NCBI GenBank assembly: GCA_028673005.1
Contig: CM054113.1
Location: 205,273,504 to 205,337,503, forward strand
DNA: 64,000 nucleotides
Reading direction: 5' to 3'
From: Tanypteryx hageni
Lineage: Eukaryota > Arthropoda > Insecta > Odonata > Petaluridae
A model generated the notes under the pieces. The model made no database searches, was not told where the DNA came from, and worked only from the letters and a program-made list of their open reading frames with translations. The number at the start of each line of letters is the position of its first letter. Position 1 is the stretch's first letter. This document shows positions 10,814-23,321 of the stretch, piece after piece. A program made the position numbers and the translations under genes.

Positions 10814-13800
10814 GTGAGTTAATTTTAAAAGTTACCGATCGAGGAAGTGCAGCGTGATGAACGTGCTGGGAAAACTGATTTGGTTAACGCCGAACCAGAA
10901 AATATAGTTTACGTGAAAGTTGATTTTTAAAATTCAATCGGCCGACTTCTAATCAGGCTCACGTTCACGGCGTCTTCATCGCCGAAAATTTCCTGCGATT
11001 AATTTGTAAATGCTTGTAAATGGGGAGCGGTGTTTTCGGGCCTATTTGCATCTCATTGACCTTCCGCTCGTCTAGAATACGCATAAAACATACCATGCAA
11101 CCGCGTTGCATTTGCATTCCCTATTGAATTCGCATTTATTTCAACGTTGGATTAACGTCGAATTGCCATCACGGAAATTCAGAATGCTCCAGATGCAAAT
11201 TCGGCAGCTCATTTTCCTGATTCACCAATCCTCCAAAAAGTTTTGAGAATTTGACTAAGGTTATTTAGAAAAATTCAAGGTGCAATTGTTACGAGTCCGA
11301 TTTGGCTATAACGAATTCTTGCTCGTTTGTATGGAATTTCTGGCTAATCAACCTCTTGGATTATTATAGCCGTTATTCCTTCCACACCGAACACATACAT
11401 AAGGGAGGAGGGAAACCCGGTGCCGGCATTAGCCTACTCTTTGCGAAGAGCACCAAGAGGACCAACGGCTTAACGTCCCTTCCGAAGGACGGAGCGCTGA
11501 CTTGCGCGGTCTTCTCAAAGCACACAGGCAGGGGACGGGAGGATCCCAGATTGAAAAATCCGACCTCCGCCGGATTCGAGCCTGGGACCGCTGCGTGGAA
11601 GAGCAAGGCTCTAACCACTCCGCTACCACCACCCCTATAGCGAATTCTTGAAGCGTTGCGTAAAATCTGTGCGAAAATGGCCAGTTGGTGCTGTAATATC
11701 TGCTATAGGAAAAATATATATATGGAAATACTGTGTTATTTTAAAATATTCGCAATTTATTAAATGTTCATTGTGATTATAAGTGTGAATGTAGTTTCTC
11801 GTGTGAGGAAAATGGAGTATCGTTTAGGTAATCAATTTATTAGAATTACCATAACTTATGAGTGACTCAATTTATAAATTTAAACATTCATGTCATTGTA
11901 TAAGATAACCCTTTTGGAGATTTTTCAATAATGAAGATTTAAAATAAAAATAGTTTCATAATCTTAGAATACAGTGAAACTAAATAATATAATAAGCATT
12001 GTGCGAGTTTCACATCTTAATCGGCATCTTTCGTTCCACACTATGATATATTCATGGCTATCTTCCCTTGTTCTTCCCATGGGCAAAATTTATTTTCGCC
12101 TTTCTCATTTTCCGTTAGATTTTCTTCTTATTGTTAGTCTTTTTCTGTCGATCAGAAACCAAACTATAATGATTGCTAATCCGCCGATCTAGTTGGGTAA
12201 ACTCCCTATAAAGCCGGTTACACACTATCATTTTTCCCATCATTTAAAAACATCATTGAAAAATGATGGGACAGCTTCATTTTTTTCCTCAAAGAAAAAT
12301 GACAACAAAAATGATTCCATTTTTGGCAAGCGTACACACTATCATTTTTCTCTTACAAGGGGACCTTACGAAATGTTCGTCGTCGATTTCGTTGAAACTT
12401 TGTGAGAATGTAGTAGTGTTGAAAAAATGCCAAAGCAAGAAAATTCTCAAACATTCGTGAGGTATTCGCGATGAAATTTAGCGAGCGTTCTAACATATGC
12501 CATACTATGAGATTGATCGTCAAGGTCTAGCGGTGGTCTATGTGGCTAAATCATCGTTAGCTGAAGCTATCCTAGCACTTGAAATTTCTTTTTTTCAATT
12601 TTTATTATTTGAATTTTTTCTGTTTTCGATTTTTTGGGTTTTACAATTTGCTGGAAGTTTATTTGATTTATAATTACATTTTCACTAATTATGCAAAGCG
12701 AAAATCTTTTTCTCACAATGTTAAAAAAGAATTTAATTTGAATCACCAACGAAAATTAAAAGGTAATAACTGCTCATGATCCGTTTATTACACATATAAC
12801 TTCGTTTTTATAAGAAACTAATGCTTCATTGCAAATTATGATTGTACGCATTTATTTATTGATATTATTTGAAAACGTACAATGTTTCGGATGGTAGTTA
12901 TCATAGAAATATGAAAAGCAAAGATCTAGCTTACACCACGCACACGTTATTAAGCAAATCGATTGACAGGCGCAGTTATTTTTAACCGAGTTTGCTGAAA
13001 AACACACATTCACAATTTTGAAAACCCCCCTATTGTTTGTCAGTTTCGAAGCAAACCACGCGTACCTGATCATATCACGAAATACTGGCGCCCTTAAATT
13101 GGTGATGAATCAACGAATAGGGACTTCAGCATCTGCAGCATAGTAAATCTACACAGTCATAATTTGGGATGAAACATTAGTTTCTTGTAAAAGTAAAGTG
13201 TTGAATATGTTTAATAAACGTATCATACCTTTTAATTTTTGTTAGTGATTCAAATTAATTTTTTTTTTAACTTTGTGAGATAATTTTTTCGCTTTGCATA
13301 ACTAGTGAAAATGTAATTATAAATCAAATAAACTTTCAGCAAATTGTAAAACCCAAAAATCGACACCGTTAGAAAATTTTCAAATAATAAAAATTGAGAA
13401 AAGATCGCAAGTGCTGGGGTAGAACTGTCGCTACAAGCTTCAGCAATCTAAGATTCAGCCAACTAGGCCACCGGCCGACCTCGTTACACGGTCTCATAGT
13501 ATGGAATATATTCGAACGCTAGAACGCTCGCTAAATTTCATCGCGAATATCTCAAGAATGCTTGGGAATCTTCTTGCTTTGGCATTTTTCATCACCAAGA
13601 GTGTGCTCATGCTCACAAAGTTTCCACCAAATTGGCGACAAACATGTCGTAAGGTCCCCTTGTTAGCTAATAAACTTATAACCCGGTGAAGATTGCATTT
13701 TTAGTATCGCGAGCAGAAAGTATGGGTATTATCAGACGTTGTTATATGGAATTTTAGTAGCTGCATGCGCCTTAGTTATTGCTAAGATGAGGCAAAGAAG

Positions 13801-16800
13801 AACGGCTAAAAATAAAAGATGGAAAAATCGAAGATGACGGATGGATTCTTCGTCGTGATGAAGGGCACAGACAACATTCATGACTTGGTTCACTATGAAT
13901 TGCGCGAAGAAGACATGGAAAGTTATAAAAACCACCTACGGATGGATTCATCAATGTTTGATAAACTTTTGGTACTAGTTAAGAATAAAATAATCCCGCA
14001 AAACACTACTCTACGAGAGAATATATCCGCAGAAATAAGGTAATTAATTTGAATTTTCATATTATTAGTTAATATACGTACAATTGGTACGGGGAGACTT
14101 TTTATAGTTTGCGGTTCTCTTATAGAATCTCTACAAGCACAATTAGTGCTGTCATTCCTGAATTTTGTAAGGCAATTTATGAACTCATTTTTAAATGACG
14201 AAAAATAGGACGGGCTCTATTCCATCTTTATTGTATCATTTTTCACTGAAGCCATGCGTGCGTATGCGCACAACGTATTTAAAGCGTACACACCTTCCTT
14301 TAAAAATGACAGCTTTTACATCAGTTTTCTTGTACAAGAAAAATGATGGGAAAAATGATAGTGTGTAACCGGCATAATTAGGTACCTCTAATGATAACGC
14401 TTCCAAATAGAAACTGGATAGAGTTATCAGTAAAACTTTCTGCCTTTTTGCTGTGAAATGATGAATTCAATTCAACTATTAAGCTGTTTCCATAAAGTCG
14501 CCTTTTCTGATAATCCTCTAAAATCGACAGCAGGTGAGAGTAGGCCATATTTTTCACGTAATTAATACATAGACAACTACATAAATAACTGCCTCAGTTA
14601 GTACGTAAAGAGATGCATGATTATTATTTTAACAGATACGTAGATATAAGAATAAATAAATTTGCATAGGTCTTCAATATTTTTCGGAAATTATATGCTT
14701 CGCCCAGATTAAGAAAGGTTCACGAGATACTTTGAGCGCTCTCTACAATCCTCGAAGAGAGGAGTTTATACTTTTTGAGAACCTTTCGAACACTCGTAAA
14801 ACATGATTTTCGGGTGGAATAAAAAGACGCCCGACTCGTAACGGCCAGCATGGGAGCGTCTCAATCGAATTCGTTTCAGAGAGTTTTCAACACTGGGAGA
14901 TATTGAGCAGCGGCGGGGATGGGTGGACCATCGAGAAGACGCCCGTCGGAATCGAAGAAGTGCCAGTCGTCAGCAAGGAAGGTATCCCGATATCGGACTT
15001 CGGAGGACACTCGTCTTGTTTCGCCACGTCCCATGGACTCAGCGAAAAGCTTCAGGTGGTAGATCTCGTGGGTGAGGGTTTATCGGCCGATACTCTCGAC
15101 ACCATTCAGCCGCCAATCGAAGCCAGCGAGTGGTGAGCCCTCGTTCAAAAAATACACACAATCACATGTAGACACATTTAGCGCAGCAAAAACAAAACCT
15201 TTGCTATTCTTGGAGTTTTTAGAGCTGATAGAGGCGCAACATTTTGTTTGTTCGGAACGCTCGGTCGTCGCGCGGTTTATGTGAAGCGGAAAAAAAGAAC
15301 CAGACTCATTTTAAACGGATCCGACCATTTTAAAATGAGTTTTTCACGCTTTCAAGAGCACGCTTTCAAGAGCACGCCCGTAATATTACGTTATAATTTA
15401 CAAATCACTTCGCGAGCACTCCCGTAAATATATGTTTTCGTAATGCTAGAAATTAAACTTTTTCCACGTCACAAATATGGTTAAAAAGGCCCTATGAAAT
15501 AAAAAACAATTCCTTCATTTTAAGAAAATTTGGCCCTTCTTTCCTAAACTGCTCTATGTCTTATGGACAAAACCCCGCTTTTGAAAGGGTTAAGGTAATA
15601 TTTAATAAAATAATAATAGTGTGGCGTATATAAAATACATAAAAGAACGTAAATGAAAACTTTAAATGGTCTATTCGCTTTTAAAGTAGCTCTTACGACT
15701 CTAGGGAAATCAGAAGACGAATATATACCAGTACCATTTTTTCAAAGACTTCTTGAATCTTTTACTTACGACCAAAATGAAACTAGCTTTTTTGCTTAAA
15801 TTTCTGCAAAATCTTTAGAAAAATAAACCGTTTATTTAAAGGAAGCATCGCTTTCTTTTGCAAAAGGCAGCGCAAATTTAATCGGGAAGTTTTCCCTGCC
15901 TTCGAGGAAACAATTTAACCCCTTATTTCGATAAAATTTATTGTTTACACTCCATAGGTTTCACGCAAAAGACTGCTGGATAAAATTGCGATAGGAAAGC
16001 AGCAGAGTGTAGATTTTTACTTGAGCCAACTTTGACCTAATACTCTTTCAGTGACTCTAATATCGCTTCGACTATTTTTATTAATACGAGGGTTATGTAC
16101 GAAGGCGCCTCAATGAAGCGTCTTTCTGCAATTATGAAAGTTTATTAAGTAAGTGTAAGAGCTCTTTATGATCAAACTTCCATTGTGATTGACGCCTAAT
16201 AAAAATTTAGAACTTCTAAACATCACTGTTAATGCTTACTTTACTCAGGAGTATCTTATTCCTAGCAGTCATTTCTGGGCACGTCAATCATAATTTTATT
16301 ATTTTTATTTAATACCATAGGAAATTTTATTTAATTATGAATGAATAAAATAAAATCGCTATTAGACGCACGTCTGAATATTCAAATTGACCTTCACTTC
16401 AACCGAACTAGATAATTATCATGAATCTCAACTATCAATTACCCCACCCACGATATAGATTTCAAAATATTCCTGGGTAACCTCATTTAAGAATATTTAT
16501 GACAATAAAAGAATGTCGTATTAAGTTTATTTATTCTTTAAACATAACATTCGCTTTAAGGTCATGTATCAATCGAATTTATACACAACGCTACTTCATC
16601 CATATTAAATGTATACTTAACTTTCCATACGAAGTTCCCATGTGAAACGGAGTTAATTTCATCATAACGCCATTAAATTGCCTATCTTCTTTAAAAAGAA
16701 CATTTCCAACAGTCAAAAAAGTTTCGATAAAAAAAGGAAAATGTATTCTAGATAGCACTCACGGCTATAATTTAAGGGATAACAACATTTCGAGTCACAA

Positions 16801-19223
16801 AACACGTTTAACATAGTCGAACGTTGTGAAAAAATTCAGGGAACTTGATCTCAAGTAAGCCGGTGATGACAAGACGCGACAATTTCAAGTCTTTCAGAAT
16901 TTTGTCATTCTATACCGGAATTTTTTTAAAACTGTAATAAAACTAAAAAAAGTGCGAGTCCTCCAAGTGCCGAAAAAATATCTTGCAACTGTTTACCATC
17001 GCTTCGTTAAATACCGATTATTAAAAGACAAATTTCTTCTTTAGTCCTAGGCGTTCTTATTTTCAGATTAAAGTCTTTGCGGTACGCATGAAGTAAAATT
17101 ATAATCCTACTTAGTAAAGATCACTTGATTGAGAATGTTTTTAATGTATTCTACGTTGCTTAATTTTCATCCTGTACATTATTGGGCTCATTATATGTTA
17201 ACATAAAAAATTGGACGAATCTAACAAGGAACATCATGCCTGATTTAAGTTTTATTTCTCTTTGATAAGAGTGAAAATAACATGTACCATTCAATAAATT
17301 TGTCATTCAAAGTGATAAACTTAAGTAATTTTAAAGTGACGGAGTAGATATACAGTGTCCCACGGATGATGTGTAAAAGTGTTTGTTAAATGTGCACATC
17401 AAGGGGTAATCGTAGTTCAATGATATTTGGCGCACTTCTTGCCCTGAGTTCTGAGATTTGGGTAAGGGGAATGCCTAGTTGGCGTGTTGCTGATTTTATC
17501 CCATGTTAATTTTTGGGGAAAAACATTTTCGAATTCGTGAGAGAAAAGTTGAGATCGGGGGTTTTTGACCCCGCTGATTTAAAAAATGAAATAAGTTTTA
17601 GCCCCTGACCAACCCCTAAGGCAGGGGTTTTTTTATGAATATTGTAAAAAATTTCTCCTTGCAATATTATCCCAGCAGTTCCCTTAATTTACAACACGAA
17701 TAAATGTCATCGTTTAACCATTGAAAGATTGTTGCTAAAAAAAACCTGCTTAGTATAATGTTTTGCAGGTTATGACATTCTTGTTTTACCGAGATTTTTT
17801 TTTGGAAATAGCAATAAATTACATTAAAAATTTTATTAAATAGCATATGATTAAATTTGAGAATGTTTGAGAGGGAACTGTCAATTTTATGGACTATTGC
17901 ACGCACAAAGCTTTTTATTTTTTACGAGTTAGAGCTATCGGAAACGCACGAACGTTCATGCGTAATTATAGAAGAATTGAAAATGATGAAAAAAATGACG
18001 GCTGCGTGAATGCAAAAAGCAAGAAAATTATTTTTGGGCCATTTGTGAAATTATCCGCGTAACATTTCATCGATAATATCTCTTTCAGGTTTGCCTGTCG
18101 CATCGTCTGTGACAGCATTTACATGCTAACTGTGAAACTTTTGGACGAAAACAAGAAATGCGTTTGTGATTTTAAGCGGACGGAGGACTTCGTGGATTCG
18201 CCTAAGGAGTCATGGCAAAAGGTAAATTGATTTTCAACTCTGGTTGGAAATGTCAATACCATCACTACGCTCACATTTGAAACAGAAACTACATTTATTA
18301 TATATTAGCAGCGCTGTAACTAGCTATTTTAGCACCCGGGGCATACTACCAAATATGCACCCCCTCCATAAAAAATTCTCTAATACCAACATATATGGAT
18401 TTAGTGTGAACAATTAATAAATAAAAATAAACTATAAATTCTATAATTTCTTACTATAAATGTACATAATTTAAATACATAATTATAAATATAATTACAT
18501 ACATAAGTACACACATACATAATTTAAATACAGAAAGTATACATATTTTAATATTAAAGGGTTACTCTATGTGATTTTAACGCAGCAAACTCATCAATAG
18601 CATCATCGAAATTTATAGTTTCTGCTATGCGTAATGTCTGGAACAAGTACAGAAGTGAAATCTCCCCTGTCCTTGTGACTTGCAGAACTTGCCTTTAACA
18701 ATGTCTTTAGTTACGCCCGGGCCAGATGCCCCGTTTGCCTCACCCTAGTGATGCAAAGCGGTGATATCTCTTTAAAACGATTTCCTAAACCTTTATCCAC
18801 CTCCGACTTTAATTTAAGTGAAGAAAATGACAGTTTTCTTTGCCTATTTTATTTCATTATAATTCAGAACCATAACTGTATCCATGCGAAATTATTGTTA
18901 AGCATTAAATATTGTTTATTAAGCGAATAATTATTTACTGATGAACAATAAAACATATTTTAAAAAGCCGGCAATGATTCAATACGAAAAAAAAAACAAA
19001 TTAATAATTGTAAACATGCTTTAAATGTATTTAAAGAACGTAAAACTTAATTTATGCTCTTTTCTCCATCTAGGTTTCGCACACCTTCAAAAAATACGGC
19101 CCAGGAGTCCGCTATGTGTCATTCTGCCACGGTGGAGGGGATTCCAGAAAATTGCCAGGACATTACGGCTGCAAAATCTCAGGCGGAGTTGTGAGGGTTT
19201 TGCAAGCCAAGAGTGATACTTAA
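10612..19223 (+). CDS. Gene FBA-B: short membrane-anchored FBA domain protein
   Basis: Spliced gene, join(10612-10813, 14880-15132, 18089-18221, 19074-19223), 245 codons, the most compact family member. Residues about 3-27 are hydrophobic (LLVCTYIAYCVIAIVISIAV) and are followed by Arg/Lys. That predicts a signal-anchor with the rest of the protein in the cytosol. A linker of only about 30 residues follows, then NLLKNNCGQ (59-67). The FBA domain has GGDGW at 79-83, IQPPIEASEW, a 133-base middle exon, and VSHTF..YGPGVRYVSF in the last exon. Intron phases 1, 2, 0 match FBA-A. No F-box. This copy stays closest to the standard FBA pattern, so it is the best candidate for a functional family reference. 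Confidence 0.88.
11322..11634 (-). mobile_element. tRNA-derived SINE with 16-bp target-site duplication (FBA-B intron 1)
   Basis: On the minus strand it starts with GGTAGCGGAGTGGTTAGAGC, an RNA polymerase III A-box, followed by the B-box GGCTCGAATCC, as in a tRNA head. A body containing GGGACGTTAAGCCGTTGG follows. It is bounded by ctataacgaattcttg (11306-11321) and ctatagcgaattcttg (11635-11650), a 16-bp duplication with one mismatch, as made by LINE-driven integration. It is GC-richer than its surroundings and looks fairly young. Confidence 0.85.
12356..13662. mobile_element. Long-terminal-inverted-repeat element nested in the Harbinger element
   Basis: The ends are CAAGGGGACC and GGTCCCCTTG, flanked by TTA on both sides (12353-12355 and 13663-13665). 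The left 500 bases reappear in reverse complement on the right, so it is a foldback with a spacer around 12850-13157. For example gaaatttagcgagcgttcta near 12473 recurs inverted near 13520. No coding content. The target site and the CAAGGG terminus resemble the element at 38318-39043. Confidence 0.75.
13819..14198 (+). pseudogene. Harbinger-type transposase remnant
   Basis: One frame (13819-14043) encodes ...YKNHLRMDSSMFDKLL, followed by a segment ending TTLRENISAEIR. A second piece (14094-14198) encodes SLRFSYRISTSTISAVIP, followed by EFCKAIYEL and a stop. Both match the N-terminal part of PIF/Harbinger (DDE_Tnp_4) transposases in pattern. The pieces are in different contexts with sequence missing between them, and no catalytic DDE region remains, so it cannot be active. 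Confidence 0.72.
14880..15132 (+). CDS. FBA-B exon 2: N-terminal half of FBA domain
   Basis: Acceptor ...ttcgtttcag, donor gtgagc. It encodes ESFQHWEILSSGGDGW, then CFATS, then LQVVDLVGEG, and ends IQPPIEASEW with the split Trp codon. It is 253 bases, one codon longer than in FBA-A. The CFATSxxxxxKxQVxDLxxEG pattern is the standard FBA core. Confidence 0.9.
15133..18088. other. FBA-B intron 2, nothing further recognised
   Basis: About 3 kb of AT-rich sequence with no exon. A segment near 17355-17640 starting tacagtgtcccacgg looks like repeat sequence, but its ends cannot be placed. Confidence 0.4.
18089..18221 (+). CDS. FBA-B exon 3: middle of FBA domain
   Basis: Acceptor ...ctctttcag, donor gtaaat. 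It completes the Trp codon and encodes FACRIVCDSIYMLTVKLL and continues to SPKESWQK, phase 0. Length is identical to FBA-A exon 3 and the hydrophobic/cysteine pattern is the same. Confidence 0.88.
18309..18763. mobile_element. Probable non-autonomous hAT-type element in FBA-B intron 3
   Basis: The left end reads CAGCGCTGTAACTAG followed by CACCCGGGGC. The right part has GCCCGGGCCAGATGCCCC and ends near CTAGTGATGC. The inverted GC-rich ends resemble short hAT derivatives, but a clear 8-bp target duplication is not seen, so the boundaries are approximate. Confidence 0.4.
19074..19223 (+). CDS. FBA-B exon 4: C-terminal part of FBA domain and stop
   Basis: Acceptor ...ctccatctag. It encodes VSHTFKKYGPGVRYVSFCHG, then GHYGCKISGGVVRVL, ending AKSDT. 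It aligns without gaps to FBA-C exon 4 over its first 20 codons. AATAAA follows at 19358-19363. Confidence 0.9.
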   Translation, partial: VSHTFKKYGPGVRYVSFCHGGGDSRKLPGHYGCKISGGVVRVLQAKSDT

Positions 19224-19357
19224 CGAGTCTGGTATATAGTGTTATGGGACAGAAATTGCATCGAAATGTGCCCGTGTGATGTATACGAGGTACTGTGAAA
19301 ACCTTTCTTTAAGAAATTTCGAGAAATGTTGAGTGAATTTCCCAATGTTAATTCTTA

Positions 19358-19363
19358 AATAAA
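19358..19363 (+). terminator. Candidate polyadenylation signal of FBA-B
   Basis: AATAAA 135 bases after the stop codon. Further AATAAA hexamers occur within the next 300 bases, so the exact site is open. Confidence 0.35.
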
Positions 19364-20572
19364 TGCAGAACAATTTGTAGGAATCGAGAAAGAATTTCGC
19401 TGCATCAGACAAATCCCAGCGATAAAGCTTTCAATGCTTGCAGCACCTCTGATTGACACTAATTTATATAAAGATCTCTTCAAAGCCCCGAAGATATAAC
19501 AGAAGACAATAAAAAAAGGTGATTGACTAATTCAACAATTATATCGAACGTAAAAGTACAATAAACCCCTTTTTGTAACAAATTAATTTACATTAATATG
19601 TGAGATTTCTGAAATAAATAAACGCATCGTCCAAAATAAATTAAGAATCAAGTGTGTTTAGAGTAATTTACCGACAAACTAAAGCAATAACCGGTAAGAA
19701 GGGCGACTTTTGCTGGGAATCAAACAAAATGCCCGTTAAGTGTTTATGTTAACATTGACTAATTTTTTTTAAAAGATGTAAAATATAATGGTCTGAAGTC
19801 CGAACACATTGAGACGTGACACCTGTTATAGTAAACAAATATGTAATAATTCTCCGATGGGAGCGTCTTCAGATGATTAACATAACTTCATTTTTTATAA
19901 ATATGACTTTTTAAAAATTATCATTTTAAAGTAGCGTGTAGAAGATAATCACTTTTTTAAATTTTCGTGAAAATTTGGCGGAAAATCCCGAGTATTCGAG
20001 CTCAAAACCACATGCGAAGCATAAAGAAACCTTCCACCTCACCGTATAAATGGCGAGAGTCACAAGAGGAAGTGTTGCAGTTCCGTTGACTAAGAAGTAC
20101 ATACATATTTCAAGGCGACTAAAACGCTTCGTACCATTTTGCTGTCGCATTTGAAATGGTAACGAGGACAAAGTTTATGAATTCCCTCACGGAAATAACA
20201 TACTCTTATTCATTGCTGAGTAACGTTCAGCGGTTAATGTTTACACATTACTTCGGAGGAGGACTTGCACGCGGATCACGTTCCTGGCCTCGAGTCGCTT
20301 TGCCGTGCTTTTCTTTCGGTGACTGATACCGAACGGCGGCCTTGACTTGGTAGATAAACGGCGCAAAGAGAAAGAGAGTGGGAGGGGAGGGAAGGAGAAA
20401 GAAGTGTCAAACATTCTGATTAAATTAGGCCGGTTGTAACAAATGCAAAAAGAGGAGACCTAGCCAGTCCGTTCATTAATTCAATTCGAATGAATCCTTT
20501 CTCTGGAACGATGGCAGTGATTTTTTAAGAAGTGAAACAGTTGTGCATCTGGTTGTTTCTTTCCTTTTGCAG

Positions 20573-20714
20573 ATATTCAGTTGTTCATCGGACCATTGTC
20601 TCTCGTTTGCAAAACGTCCTCATAAATTTCGCAAATAGAGCTTTACTTAGCCACATTACATTCGTTGGACGTCGCCAGGAAAATATTGGTTTACCAAAAG
20701 TTCTGCTGGTTCGG
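20573..20714 (+). other. Possible orphan exon between FBA-B and FBA-C
   Basis: A very good acceptor (ctttccttttgcag) and a consensus donor (CGG/gtaagt) bound 142 bases that are open in one frame and encode ...RLQNVLINFANRALL. No similarity is recognised and it does not look like an FBA segment. It could be an unrelated exon, a leader exon, or chance. A GC-richer patch lies just upstream (20240-20420). Confidence 0.2.
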
Positions 20715-22524
20715 GTAAGTCATTTTATTTGAAATAATAGCTTCTTTTAGATCATTGATAGTGTTTTTTAAATGCGAATTTTTATCGGAGTTCGAGACAT
20801 TTAAAACTCAACACATCGGACAGTAATAGTTTTACAGCAATGCTATCGAAGTTTTATCGTTCTCTCTTCTTAAACCTGACTTTTTTATTAACCGCTCAAG
20901 GCTTAACAACTTTTATCTCTTAGTTCTACGACAATATGATTCATGATTCACACCATTCATATATATATATATATATAATACATAATATCCTTATTCTGTA
21001 CGTTGGTCCGCCAGAACGCTCTATAGAAATCCCCACAAGGGAACACTTAAAAATACCTTTTTTAACTTGCAGGCTTTTTTCTTTTGCAAAATTAAATTAG
21101 AAGTAATTGACCTACGATCTTAGAACCTAGACCATTTTAAAGAAAAATAAACATAGTTTCTTATTATTATCGTCGACTTTTGCCTTCGGTTCGAAATCGC
21201 TCAAGTTGTACGCTTAAATCACATTTATTGGAAAATTTTAAGCTTTTTAAAGATATGTTGTCTTGCCGACCGTGTCATTGTTAAACCTCGGGATTGTATT
21301 GTCGTCCTTATACTATATGCGTAAGGAAAGTGTCTTTTGAATGCTTTAGTACAAGAGAGAGAAGGCGCCCGAATTATTTATAATTAAAATCGTGTTTTTC
21401 ATTAATTTCTTTTCAGTTAACTTCCTATTAAAATTTTTTGTAATTAACTATTTTTATAGTTATTTTTATAGATTTTTTGCAGCGCATCTTATAATTAACC
21501 GGAGTTATAAATTCGCATCGCATATATGAATCACGCAAAAAGCCATGCAAGTATGCAGACCTTTTTCGTTTACATTTTGAAATATTTCAAGGATGAGGTA
21601 TTAAACTTATATTAGTTATGCGAAGAGAAGAATTTAAATCGTAATTCGTAAATATAAAAAATTACGTTTGAATTCGATTTTTAACGTTTTTACGCATTTT
21701 TATATTGGACCACTGTTGTCCCAAATGTTGACCTTATAATAAATGCACCAATTTAGTGCTTTAACACGGGTCAGACTTTTGTACATGGGTATAAGTTATT
21801 TACTGAATCTATTAAGTAATTAGAGGGAGGAAGGAAAAGAGAATGGGAATGAGCAGAAATGGAGAAAGAGGAAGAGGACGTAGCATTTGTTTAGGATTAA
21901 AAGGAGTTGCAGTACAAAAATAACAATAATAAATTATAATGGATTATAAAAAATGTTATACTATTGAATCATGCGCCATTGCCAAATGGTGGAAATTCAT
22001 TAAACTAAATATAGGTCACTTAATTTTCAGAGGATTTCTTTAACTTAAAATACATCTAATATTTTGAACCGAATTTTAAATAGGGGTGAAAAAATAACAT
22101 TTTATGACTTTTATTTAAATTTCTTTAAATAAGTGATTTTTCTGGAAAATTTTCAAACTAGCATAGTTAAAAAAAAAGTGCGATCTTATAGTATAGTTAA
22201 ACCCATTGCAGTTCATGTAAGTATTTAGTTAATAGTAAGTTACTACACATTTTTCCTTTGATGATAAATTGAAAGTTCGTTCACATTTTATCCTGTTTTT
22301 TTTACGAGTTAATGAGATTAAAATAATCCATTTATTAAATTAAATTCTATTCGTTTTAAATAACCTATAATTTGCTCAAATATTTCAAGTAAATTTCAGC
22401 TACTTCTTTATGCATTATATCTCATCATTTCGATTTTCCTCTTATTTTCAGCAAATATTTGAATAATCATTTGGCCTCTCTACTAATAATTACTTAAACA
22501 GTATAATTAAAACTAAGATAACTT
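20715..22524. other. Intergenic B-C, no gene seen
   Basis: AT-rich, with a short (AT)n microsatellite near 20958-20978. No exon or bounded element recognised. Confidence 0.4.
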
Positions 22525-22950
22525 TAAAAAATCTGATGTGGCCACCACATGACTTTCTCCATATCTGTAACATTCTTAAAATTCCAAATAGGTTACATAA
22601 TAATAAATATTTTAAGAAACTGCGAGAAAATTTTAGACTACAAAGAACAGTAATAAACTTCTGAAATTGGATATAGCCACAAAGATCCAACAATTAAGAA
22701 AAGAAAAAGAAGCGTAACTAAGCGACAATTGTTAACAATAGTCGTCAGTAGGTGGAGTGGTGGTGGCAGCTAAGAATATCAGATATCTCTTAAACAATGC
22801 ATTATATGGAAAAATGTTTCAAACAAAGGTTTTAGAAAATAAAATTTCCTACGACTTTTATTCCAATACATTTTTACATTTATCAAATATTAAAGCATAT
22901 ATACATGAATACATTACTTTCCCCTATACTACGTATATGGAGAAAGTAAA
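22525..22950 (+). repeat. R1 repeat, copy 2 (internally deleted)
   Basis: It starts AAAAAATCTGATGTGGCC and ends CTACGTATATGGAGAAAGTA, like the full copies. The part between the AAAGCA region and the terminal CATGAATACA is missing, leaving about 425 bases. Confidence 0.7.
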
Positions 22951-23321
22951 ATCACTGACTTGATCGTGCATGAAAGCCAAACCAGATCATAACATATCTT
23001 ACTGATTTTTCATATAGAAATCATATATATTTGGAATACTTTTATGATTATCTCGTCATATTTGAAAGGCAATTACGCTAGTATATACAATATTAGGCAA
23101 TTGCTCGAATTTCGCTCTTTTGTTAATAGCTATCAATCAAAAATAATTAGACAGTACATGATTTTTATTTGCGCATTCCTTGGACTAATATCAGCGAACA
23201 TCTTCTCAAAGTAATCTTGCTTAGTTATTAATAAAGCCCGGAAGTTCAGGGAAAATGCCATAAATGCATTTTTCTTTGCGTAATTCATGTTTTTTTTCAA
23301 ATATGCCTTTTTTATCGTCTA

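Larger units (their letters stand above)
12212..14374 (+). mobile_element. PIF/Harbinger-like DNA transposon (outer element, FBA-B intron 1)
   Basis: The ends are inverted repeats: GCCGGTTACACACTATCATT on the left and its near-complement ending AGTGTGTAACCGGC on the right. They are flanked by TAA at 12209-12211 and 14375-14377, matching the 3-bp TWA target preference of Harbinger elements. Inside are remnants of a Harbinger-type transposase (13819-14198). A second element is inserted into its left part. Confidence 0.75.
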
